Part shown: one piece after another, positions 52,605 through 61,183 of the stretch
Numbering within the stretch: the stretch's first letter is position 1
How the letters are laid out: every line of letters starts with the position of its first letter
Source of the DNA: Sthenelais limicola
Lineage: Eukaryota > Annelida > Polychaeta > Phyllodocida > Sigalionidae
Assembly: GCA_942159475.1 (NCBI GenBank)
Contig: OW804098.1
Coordinates: forward strand, 5,246,383-5,310,382
Reading direction: 5' to 3'
DNA length: 64,000 nt
Translations under genes and position numbers: made by a program
The notes under the pieces: model-generated
Told to the model about the DNA's origin: nothing
Database searches by the model: none
The model's input: only the letters and a program-made list of their open reading frames with translations

Positions 52605-53080
52605 CCTAGGATGTTAGGGCCCATGTTCACACATTTTTGGTAACATTGTCAGACGTTAGGGCCCACCCAACCTCAGACAATAGGGCCCATACACAATAAG
52701 TTGAATGAAACTACAAAATAAATACTCTATCAGACACTAGGGCCTGTCCCAGCTGGGCCCTAGCATCTGAGGAAGGGTGGGCCCTGTAGTCTGAAATATT
52801 TACCTGTAAATACATGGAGGTCCAGCACCCAACTTAAATCTATCCAACAAGAAAAAGGTTTAATATCATTTTTTAAGCATTTCAAAATATGCGACAACCC
52901 TCCAGGGCTTATTACTAAATATGGAATTATTTCAATTATGTGAATTTGTGGGTCTATCAAGGCCATAAGGCCCCCCCCCCCCATCAGACTAATAATCAGC
53001 CGTGGAATTTGGGCCCTGACATCTGAGGTTTCTGGGCCCTAGCATATGGGCCCTAGTGTCATCAGGCCCTAGTGCAGTAG
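52605..53080. repeat. Cluster of TAGGGCCC-type short repeats in two orientations
   Basis: Left of about 52750 the units read CAGAC-NN-TAGGGCC (52619, 52653, 52676 and 52733). To the right they read GGGCCCTA-NN-(A)TCTG (52755, 52789, 53010, 53033, 53049 and 53064). At the centre CCCAGCTGGG is palindromic. The units are unevenly spaced, so this is not a simple tandem array. Confidence 0.6.
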
Positions 53081-53184
53081 ACTATACTTCTCATCGGTAA
53101 CCGCTCATAGTTATGGTGTTGCAGTTCCCACATTGCACTCGCCCTGCACTCGCCCTTTCAACACTGCATTCATTCACTTGATGC

Positions 53185-53330
53185 AGTATGGGACCTACTC
53201 TGGACAGTCCACTACCTGCTTTACTGACTTAGGACCACCAAGGTTAGGTTTAGGGTTAGTTTTAGTATTGACTTCTGTCAAGTAACATTTGACAGCTAGA
53301 ATAGGTCACCCAAATAGTGTTGCCCGCTTT
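53185..53330. repeat. Reversed relative of the hAT-like MITE interior
   Basis: CTGGACAGTCCACTACCTGC, TTACTGACTTAGGACCACCA and AGTAACATTTGACAGC match the reverse complement of about 12135-12240. Terminal repeats are missing, so it is a partial copy. Confidence 0.7.
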
Positions 53331-53691
53331 CTGGTTAGGGGAATCCCTGCAAATTAGTGGTTGCGTACATGTATATGGGCACAGGGTCTGTGTGTATTAT
53401 GTGCAGGATCTTTTGAGTTGTAACAAAGTGGGATACATGTCTTTATTGGTGTTATGATGGGAGCTAGAACATGTCAATGTCAAAACAGCTATCCTCCTCC
53501 TCCACCTCCTCCTATTGCTAATTAACTTAATCTTAGAGTAGTCCTAATGTTTCCACACTCAACAGATCCCGTACAGAGTTCGCTACCTGCCACGTTGTAA
53601 CTTGAAGTCTGCTGCGTGCTGCAATGTGGCGCCTACATACCATACCCAAATAGGCCTATACCCTGTTCCCCAACGTCTGGAGCCTGTGTTC

Positions 53692-54545
53692 TCTTATATA
53701 TATATATATAAGTATTTTTATTTCTCTTCATCCATACAATTACAAATTTTTTACAAATAGAGAAAATGGTCCAACTCTCAACACAGTTGTTCTTCCCAGA
53801 AGGCCATGTGATATAACTAAATTTAGATTGATTAAAAAATTACATTTCTTAATATCATTACAACAATAACAGAAAACAGTGACATTTTCCTCACTTATGG
53901 AGGTTAACCTTAACATTAATTTCTTATTACATTCAATGATCGAAGGTCATTGTTAGAGTATATTACATGTTTTTTTTTTGTTTTTTTGTTTAAAACTTAA
54001 GTAGAATACTTTTCAGCATTCTTACCAATAAGTGTTTAGATTGAGTATTAGAGAAGTAACAAATGCTCGAAGTATTTATATAGCATCCTGTACTGGATGT
54101 AATCAAGCCAGTTTTCTACTAAACTGAATGTCCTACTCTTTTAGGCTCCATTATTACATAATAAAGTAATTTCTACCTTGAACTAGGCAGAATGCCTTAT
54201 GCGATATTTTAATATCGCATTAACATCATCATATCTTTTGATAACTATTAAATTTTCCATCTATATAAAAGGAATATGATATATCTAAGTGGTTGGTATG
54301 AGAAGTAATGTTAATACAACTTCTGAATCCCACTCTATGTAGCACCTTGCGAATGTAGTTTTACTTTTACTTATACATTTACTTATAATGTAGTATTAGT
54401 CTACTCATACTTCTTTAGTCTTACATATATCCAGTCATTAGGATTATGTTAATTATATATATATCGCTTCTTAATTTTGTGCACAGTACATTTGTTTTGG
54501 CACTAATATTATTTATACCGTAGCTAATTGCTACCAATCAATTTC
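53692..54545 (-). other. Probable LINE B 3' UTR with (TA)n tail
   Basis: No coding. The last 120 bases match, on the opposite strand, the fragment at 38520-38670 and end in the same (TA)n, so this is a LINE 3' end in the right orientation. That it belongs to LINE B and not to a separate insertion is inferred from position. Confidence 0.5.
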
Positions 54546-55895
54546 TTAGTCATTTTCCATAACATTTTCAGTAACATATGTATATTTTAAGTACTTCTTG
54601 AATGCCTTAAACTCAATAGTATTCTGCCGCTCTGGGGCCAGCATGTTCCATAAAAATGGTATAGCACTCAGGAATGATCGCCTAATAACTTCTGTTTTTG
54701 GGGTGATTGTCTTTTTTCCCTCAGCTAGAAATCGTAAATTGACTCCTCTTTTGTCTAGATTTATGTCTTCCTTTGCCATTTTAAATCCCCATTCTAGTAA
54801 GTGCATATTCCTTCTAGTTTCGAGTTTTGGCAGTTTTAGGTCTATGTGGGCTTGGTCAGTGTTAACCAATCTGCCCCATCCTTTAATTAACCTGACTGCA
54901 CCATTCTGAACTGTTTGCAGCTTCCTAAGTTCTGCCTTGTTCCCACCATTATAAAGTGCATCACCGAACTCTAGAAGGGGTCGTATGGCTACTGTATATA
55001 TAGTTAGCAACGTATCATTGGTTGCTGATTGCCTCAAATGAGCTAATTTGCGAACTTTGTCTCTAGCTGACCTTACCCTAGCCTCAATATGCTGTTTAAA
55101 AGTAAGCTTTTTGTCTATAATCACACCCAGGTACTTATATGTATCTGCGAATTCTATTTCATTTATCCCTATGTATAATTTAGGTATCGGTTCAAGATTT
55201 TTCACCCTCCTACTAATTATCATAGCTTTTGTTTTCTTTATATTCAGTGATATTTTATTTTCTCTACACCACAAATTCACCCTGTTCAAATCTTCCTGCA
55301 TTTCAATATTAACTGAGGTAGTGTTTTGACCTGAGTTATAAATAACTGTGTCATCCGCAAATAGTATAACTTCTGAGTGCTTTACCCATTTATATAAGTC
55401 ATTAATGTATATCTGGAACAGTAGTGGCCCCAGAGCAGTCCCCTGGGGGACACCACACACTACCTTTTGCCGATCTGAGCAGATATTATTGACAGTCACT
55501 GACTGTTCTCTGTCTGTTAAGTAATTAAGGAACCACCCCAGCGACTCTTCGCCAACTCCAATTTGTTTGAGTTTATTTATAAGTCTCTCATGATCAACCG
55601 TATCAAACGCCTTTTTTAGGTCAATATATGTTAATGTTGTACTTAGATTATTGTTAAGGCTTTGATAGACATCAGAGAACAGAGTATAGTGTGCATCATT
55701 AAGAGATACTCCTTTTCTAAATCCAAACTGGTTTTGGTATAGTAATTCATTATTCTCCAAATAGTCATATAGTTGTTCTTGGATACATTTCTCTAACAAC
55801 TTTCCAGGAAGAGTTATCACAGAAATGGGTCTATAGTTACTGGGGTCCATTTTAGAACCATCTTTGTATATCGGCGTGACTATAGCCTTTTTAAA
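54546..55895 (-). pseudogene. LINE B ORF2, RT part (frame-shifted from endonuclease part)
   Basis: Codes in frame from just inside the endonuclease stop: FFKKAIVTPIYKDGSK leads to DPSNYRPISV. RT motifs: NQFGFRKGVS, LTYIDLKKAFDTVDHE, GVPQGTALGPLLF and the active-site FADD in VILFADDTVIY (about residue 165 of this part). The C-terminal region has YKYLGVIIDKKLTFKQHIEA and ends with ENVMEND. The ATG at 55850 is internal. A change of one reading frame near 55891-55900 separates it from the endonuclease. Confidence 0.92.
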
Positions 55896-57456
55896 GAATC
55901 TTATTTGTTGTAATAGAAAGGTTGAAAAGATACGTCAACTGCGCACCGAGGGAGAAAAGGAGGGGTTTTAGTATCTTTGTTGGTAGGTGTGGTATCCCCG
56001 AGGCTTTATGGACATTGGTTTTTTTTACCAACTCCATAATTTTCCCCTCGTTTACTGGTTCCAACTTAAATTGTACAATATCCCCTCTCTGTCTCTCAGC
56101 TCCTATTCTGTTTAAGTTTACTAGCTCCTTGATTTCGTTTACCTTCTCTTCCTCTTTTAGAGGTACAATTTTTTCCGCTAGATTGTTACCAATGGATGCA
56201 AAGAAACTATTGAAAATACCAGGAACCTCATTTTCCGCAGCCAGAGTGCCATCTTCTAATTTGGTTTGAATTTTGGAATGTTTTTTTACCTTGTCTGGGG
56301 CAATTATCGGGTTAATTGTTTCCCAGAACTTTTTGGGGTCATTTCGATTTGTACTAATTTGGGTCTTGAGGTACTCATTCTTCATTTTGATAATACATGA
56401 GTTAATTTTATTCCTTTTTATTTTTGCTTTATCCCAATCTTCCTTTTTTTTAGAATTTTTTGCTTTAGTGAATAATTTGTCCCTCCCCTTTGACATTGAT
56501 AATAACTCTTTATCATACCATAGGGGCTTTGATTTCACATTTTCAAAGTTTTTGATGGGGCACATCCTATCTAGGAAGTGTGTTACTCTTTCGTGCATCA
56601 TCTCCCAGCACTCATCTACCTCTCTGGCTTGGTAAAACTTGGTCCAATCCTCATTTTCAAGAATCTCTTTCAATATTCCTTCATCATAAAACCTTGTGTC
56701 TCTAGCACTAAAAGTGGCTCTTTGTTGTCTCGTCCTAGCCCTCTTTAAATCAATAAAAACTGGCATATGATCACTAAGATTATATTCTATCACTCCAGCA
56801 CTGTCAATTTTTGTGCTGTTGCTGAATATGAGATCAATGAGAGTGGATGACCTATTTGTGATTCTTGTGTTACATTTAATAACCTGAGTGAGATTGTGTT
56901 GAGACATCATATGATAAAAGTCACCCAGTTGAGTGGCCCTGCTGGCTTTTATTAGTTCACCATAATCACAATTCAGATCACCCATAATCAAGATCTCCTT
57001 TCTTTTATCAACATAATCGAGGACTTTTTTCAGTTGAGCTGTGCATTGTTCAAGGCTTCCATTTGGGGGCCTATAGGCATTTACTGCTATTATTCTTTTG
57101 GACCCTCCTTTGGAAATAGCAAGCACTTGTATCTCAATATCTCTATTTGAGATATTTAAGTCCTGAAAGACATTTTCATCTACTTTAATGTCATTTTGTA
57201 CATACATAATCAAGCCTCCCCCCTTTTTTCTCTCTTGTCTGTCTTGTCTATAGATCTGATAACCCTGTATCTGGATTTGTGCATCAGTGGTGCTATCATT
57301 TAGCCAGGTTTCTTGGAGTGAGAGAATACTAGGTTTAAGACTACAAGAGAAGGACGAGACACCCATAATTTTAGGTCTCAGACTCCTGACATTCCAGGAG
57401 ATCATGGACACCCCCCGAAAATTCCCTACATCTTCTAATTTGATCGGATTTTTCAT
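55891..57456 (-). CDS. LINE B ORF2, endonuclease part
   Basis: 521 residues. APE-type endonuclease: ISWNVRSLRP, LQETWLND, GLIMYVQND, MGDLNCDYGE, STLIDLIFSN and NLSDHMPVFIDL carry the catalytic N, E, D/N and SDH residues at about 20-240. The rest is the charged linker leading to RT (HERVTHFLDRMCPIKNF, then KRNKINSCIIKMKNEY). It stops at NKIL just where RT should continue, so a frameshift truncates it. Confidence 0.92.
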   Translation of the reverse strand: MKNPIKLEDVGNFRGVSMISWNVRSLRPKIMGVSSFSCSLKPSILSLQETWLNDSTTDAQIQIQGYQIYRQDRQERKKGGGLIMYVQNDIKVDENVFQDLNISNRDIEIQVLAISKGGSKRIIAVNAYRPPNGSLEQCTAQLKKVLDYVDKRKEILIMGDLNCDYGELIKASRATQLGDFYHMMSQHNLTQVIKCNTRITNRSSTLIDLIFSNSTKIDSAGVIEYNLSDHMPVFIDLKRARTRQQRATFSARDTRFYDEGILKEILENEDWTKFYQAREVDECWEMMHERVTHFLDRMCPIKNFENVKSKPLWYDKELLSMSKGRDKLFTKAKNSKKKEDWDKAKIKRNKINSCIIKMKNEYLKTQISTNRNDPKKFWETINPIIAPDKVKKHSKIQTKLEDGTLAAENEVPGIFNSFFASIGNNLAEKIVPLKEEEKVNEIKELVNLNRIGAERQRGDIVQFKLEPVNEGKIMELVKKTNVHKASGIPHLPTKILKPLLFSLGAQLTYLFNLSITTNKIL

Positions 57457-58799
57457 TTTGGATATATTCTATACAGCATGAAAAATTTGTTGTTATTATA
57501 TAGCAGTATAATAACTATATGAATTAAACTACCCTATTGGGGATCAGATGAGGTTGATGAAAGTCTTATTATCGACAGAAGCATCAACTCATTTGACTAT
57601 GGATACATTTGTATTATTAATAACTTTTGACACATTCTAATTCTGATTGCAATATAAGATATTAGGAGTTTGTTCCTTTACACTTCATTCCTATCAATAC
57701 CCGTATATTGAGTAACCTTCCCAGGTGCATTTAGCATCTGAAATGATTGTACCTTAACATAAAAATATATATATATTTTTTACTAATATTATACTAGCTG
57801 AGTAATTCAGTGTGATTTTCATTCTCCTTCCAACTGAAGTTCTCATTATTGATTTGTAATGCAGTTTTCTATTAACCCTTAAAATAAGCTAATATCTCTT
57901 GTCATCCTCATTACATCTCATTATCTATGTGTACCTTAGTTTAACTAAGTCCATTATGTGTTAACCTCCCTAATTTTCTTATTCCGTTTTGACGGTTCTC
58001 ATAAGTTACTGAGCGTTCCAAGAAATGCTCAGCCCTCTTGATCCCCTCTCAGGCTTTCGTTTAGGTATACCTGTTTAATTAGTAACATGGACTTACTCTC
58101 ATTAAGGTAATAATATGATTTTTTTCTTGCATTCAGTTCAACATGGATCATCTTCCTATTTGTTTAGACCTTTTATGGACAGTGTCGCACATTTTCAGTG
58201 ATTACCAAATAGATTTTCAGTATGGCAATATCATATAGGACAATAATAAAAGATAATAATAAAAGACAGTAATAATAATAATCATTCTCATGGATTCCTA
58301 TATTATACATTATTCGTTGAACAATCTTACCACTCCAACAACAATTATTATATTGCTTCATGTTTACCTCAGGACCATTTCTCTTTCCATAAGTTTATAC
58401 AACTAAGACAATTTAACGTGACCTTATATTTGCAGTTAAATACTTTCATATAGTTCAGTCCAATTAGGATCCTTGATTGTTATTCTGCGGTCTATAATGA
58501 AATAGTCTTACTTGGTTAGTCCTTGAGTATTTGGTAGACTTGAGTGATCAAGTGTTTTATGCCGCAAGTTATTCATGGTACGTAATTGATGTTTAAAGAA
58601 CCTCTCCCCCTCCCTCCCCACCGAGATTCCTTCACACCAACATTCTATAGAAACGTTGTTGCTCCAGAAACCCAGTGAGGTGGAGGAGGTGAGTCATGCA
58701 CTGTTTGTTTAAAACTTTGGGCAGTGGGAATAATTATATAAAACTATCCAGGTGCTAATTAATCTTATGATATGCTTTTGAGATTTGAGTGGCATATTC
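57457..58799 (-). other. 1.3-kb interval between SGNH ORF and ORF2
   Basis: AT-rich, no frame over about 60 codons, no clear terminal repeats or tail. LINE ORFs are usually much closer, so it could be an element-specific spacer or a later insertion. Confidence 0.5.
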
Positions 58800-59453
58800 T
58801 TATTTCATCTCGTTTGTTAGGTGACATCCGTCTTCCAGGTGTGAGTAGAAAGCAGTATATTTAGTGCCCCCTTCTTTTCTTCTCTTATTTCCTGCCTTAC
58901 ATCGGTGTATCTTCTGTGATACAAACGGGGTTGGGAGTCCCTCAGTAGCATTCATCTTCCTGGCAATGTTGCTGAAAATTACCACCCGTTCATTTACCAT
59001 CCTTTGAATTTCTGCATAATGGTTCTGCCTAGGGTGTAAGATTCCCTTGTTTCTTGCTAAGTTGCCATTGTAGCGCCTTATGTCGATCCTGGTCATTGTC
59101 CCAAAGGCTATCATGGGATTATAACCTGGTATGTTTACGGCATTTTTCATAGTAAAAACGGCATTGTTGAGCTTGGATCTAATTTCATCTTCAAAGATAG
59201 CATTGCTGGAGTGCCTAAGCTTGATTTGTTTGCCTGGATCCTCTTTGTACCTTTTAGTAATGTTACAGATCCCTGCTGTAACAAAAACTACTCTGGGCCT
59301 TTGCAGAATAATAATATTAGTTGCCTCAATAGCCAGTCGACCTACCGTCGCCCCTCCGATTACTAGCACTCTGATGTTAACTCCTGGTAGCATGTTTTGT
59401 AACGGTCTACTTAGTCCATTTCCTCTGGAGTCCATTAATACTAACAGATCCAT
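58800..59453 (-). CDS. LINE B SGNH-hydrolase-like ORF
   Basis: 217 residues, intact. Begins MDLLVLMDSRGNG, where DSRG holds the block I nucleophile Ser (residue 9). GGATVGRL (about 33-40) carries the block II Gly, TAGICNIT (about 74-81) is the block III G-x-N, and SHLEDGCHLTNEM near the end has the D-x-x-H pair. These are the four landmarks of SGNH/GDSL hydrolases. Related esterase domains occur in ORF1 proteins of CR1-type LINEs. Here the domain is a separate ORF starting 24 nt after the ORF1 stop. Substrate unknown; acyl ester hydrolysis by family. A role in membrane or RNP release has been proposed for such domains but is unproven. Confidence 0.8.
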   Translation of the reverse strand: MDLLVLMDSRGNGLSRPLQNMLPGVNIRVLVIGGATVGRLAIEATNIIILQRPRVVFVTAGICNITKRYKEDPGKQIKLRHSSNAIFEDEIRSKLNNAVFTMKNAVNIPGYNPMIAFGTMTRIDIRRYNGNLARNKGILHPRQNHYAEIQRMVNERVVIFSNIARKMNATEGLPTPFVSQKIHRCKAGNKRRKEGGTKYTAFYSHLEDGCHLTNEMK

Positions 59454-59476
59454 GTTAATCTTTCGTCAGAACGGTT

Positions 59477-61183
59477 TTATGGTTGTGATAGCCTGTCTCT
59501 CACTTTCCCAAGTATTATACCAAATGTATTCTTTCCAACTACGTCTTCCCTGTTGATTATGACTCGGCGGCCATTTGTAATCTGAACTAGCGGATGTTGT
59601 ATACCGGCTCCCCACTTCCGGGAGGTTGTGATTTCATAAAATGATTTATCACCCCAATCTAGTAGGTTTCGTTTCAAGTGATTATTCTGATTAAATTTCT
59701 CATAAACTATCTCCTCTAGGAGTTTTTCTTCTCCTTGCTTCCACTGGTCGTTAGTGCGGACCTTGCCTCCCCAGTCCTTAGCAACAGCTGGGTTAGCAAC
59801 CCGCGCTATATCTTCCGCCATTTTAGTTTTCCCGCTATGATTTGCCTTCATGGATTGGAAGCAGTGTTCCGCCGAATTAAAAAGCCTATGATCGAACTCA
59901 AACTGGGCTGGGTAAAAGTTTGAGAGGGGACTATGAACTCCCTTAAAACCCACTCCTTTATCCCCCACATCCACTTGGAATATGTTTACGGGTCTACATC
60001 CTTGGGGCAGCGAGTCAAGATCATGAACTGAGAATGTTCCTTCAATCGTTATTATGTGATTAGCGACCATCGTTGACTCCATCTGATTTAATTCCAGTAG
60101 TTTCTGGGAGTTTTCTAGTAGTAGGTATTGGTACCCATTTGTTTTCTTACTGAATTTGTTGAGCCAACATTTCCTGAATCTATCGTCAGCTCTTATTCGA
60201 GAGCTAGCTTTCACGATCATGATTTTTACTTCAATAGTGCTGATTTCAACGTAAATACCTCTTCTCCTCCCAAGCTTAGGTTTCCCTATTCTGTATGTTT
60301 CTTCTATATCATTTTCTTTGATACTTTGATCCGCAATTCTGAAGATCCCTAACACTTTTCTGTTTAGGTCTTCATTTTTATCATTCAATCGAGCAAGATT
60401 TGAGACCTTTGCTTGAGTGTCAATGCTACCGTTTTTCTCCCACTCCTCCTCAACCCCTTCTAGTATTAGAAATTTCTCCTGTATCTCCTTCTTCTCTCTG
60501 GGCATATTTTCTTTTGAGGATTTTGAGGATTTGTTAGGCCCTTGTGTTTTATTTACTTTTTGATTCTGGCTTTGTTTTCGATTTAAATTTTGAGCTTGGG
60601 AGTTTATTACAGAGCCCTCCTGCCTGTATTTATTAAGTTCCACCTCCAGCTGTTTGATTCTACGGTTAAATTCCTCCATGACTGTGGACTTATCCCCTAC
60701 TAATGTTCCAACATTGGCTTCAACCTTATTTAGTTCTGATTCTACTCGAGAGAATATTGAATCAAATCCACGTTCAAGTTGAACCATACCCGTGTCAAAT
60801 TTAGCCATTTTTTCGTCAAAGTTTTGATCACCCACCTTCGACAATGTGGTTTGCGTGGCCATGGAAGATACCGTTACATCTGACGTCATTCTTCCGAGGG
60901 CCCTGGGATTCGGGTCTGGGTATATCCTGGCCGAATACAATTTATCGATTGAGCAGAATAAATCGTCCAAAGCCAATTCACTATCTTCTGCACATTCCAG
61001 TGATCTATCCAGAATTAAGTTGATTTCATTTATATTATTTTGAATCTGGCCAAAGTCGTCAACGTTGATGTGGGAGTCTTTCGACGTTCCAAGATGGACG
61101 TTCCCACCCGTTTTGCATGACTCGGCCTGCGTTGAGTCTTCCATCATTGATATCTCCTCTAGTTTTCTCTTCTTCGTTGTCAA
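59477..61183 (-). CDS. LINE B ORF1: coiled coil-RRM-NADAR protein
   Basis: 568 residues, intact. Coiled coil at about 120-200 (MVQLERGFDSIFSRVESELNK onwards), a basic Asn/Lys/Ser-rich linker, and an RRM-like domain from about 236 (EKFLILEGVEEE ... GIYVEISTIEVKIMIVKA). A NADAR domain fills about 405-565: GVHSPLSNFYPAQFEFD, then AEHCFQSMKA, WKQGEEKLLEEIVYEKFNQN, LLDWGDKSFYEITTSRKWGAG and GKNTFGIILGKVRDRL. The S-P-L-S-N-F-Y-P start, E-x-C-F-Q-x-x-K-A helix, F-x-Q-N-x-x-L-x-x-x-L-L and W-G-x-G are hallmark NADAR motifs, closer to the canonical family than those in LINE A. The RNA-binding role of the first half is by analogy with other ORF1 proteins. Confidence 0.9.
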   Translation of the reverse strand: MTTKKRKLEEISMMEDSTQAESCKTGGNVHLGTSKDSHINVDDFGQIQNNINEINLILDRSLECAEDSELALDDLFCSIDKLYSARIYPDPNPRALGRMTSDVTVSSMATQTTLSKVGDQNFDEKMAKFDTGMVQLERGFDSIFSRVESELNKVEANVGTLVGDKSTVMEEFNRRIKQLEVELNKYRQEGSVINSQAQNLNRKQSQNQKVNKTQGPNKSSKSSKENMPREKKEIQEKFLILEGVEEEWEKNGSIDTQAKVSNLARLNDKNEDLNRKVLGIFRIADQSIKENDIEETYRIGKPKLGRRRGIYVEISTIEVKIMIVKASSRIRADDRFRKCWLNKFSKKTNGYQYLLLENSQKLLELNQMESTMVANHIITIEGTFSVHDLDSLPQGCRPVNIFQVDVGDKGVGFKGVHSPLSNFYPAQFEFDHRLFNSAEHCFQSMKANHSGKTKMAEDIARVANPAVAKDWGGKVRTNDQWKQGEEKLLEEIVYEKFNQNNHLKRNLLDWGDKSFYEITTSRKWGAGIQHPLVQITNGRRVIINREDVVGKNTFGIILGKVRDRLSQP

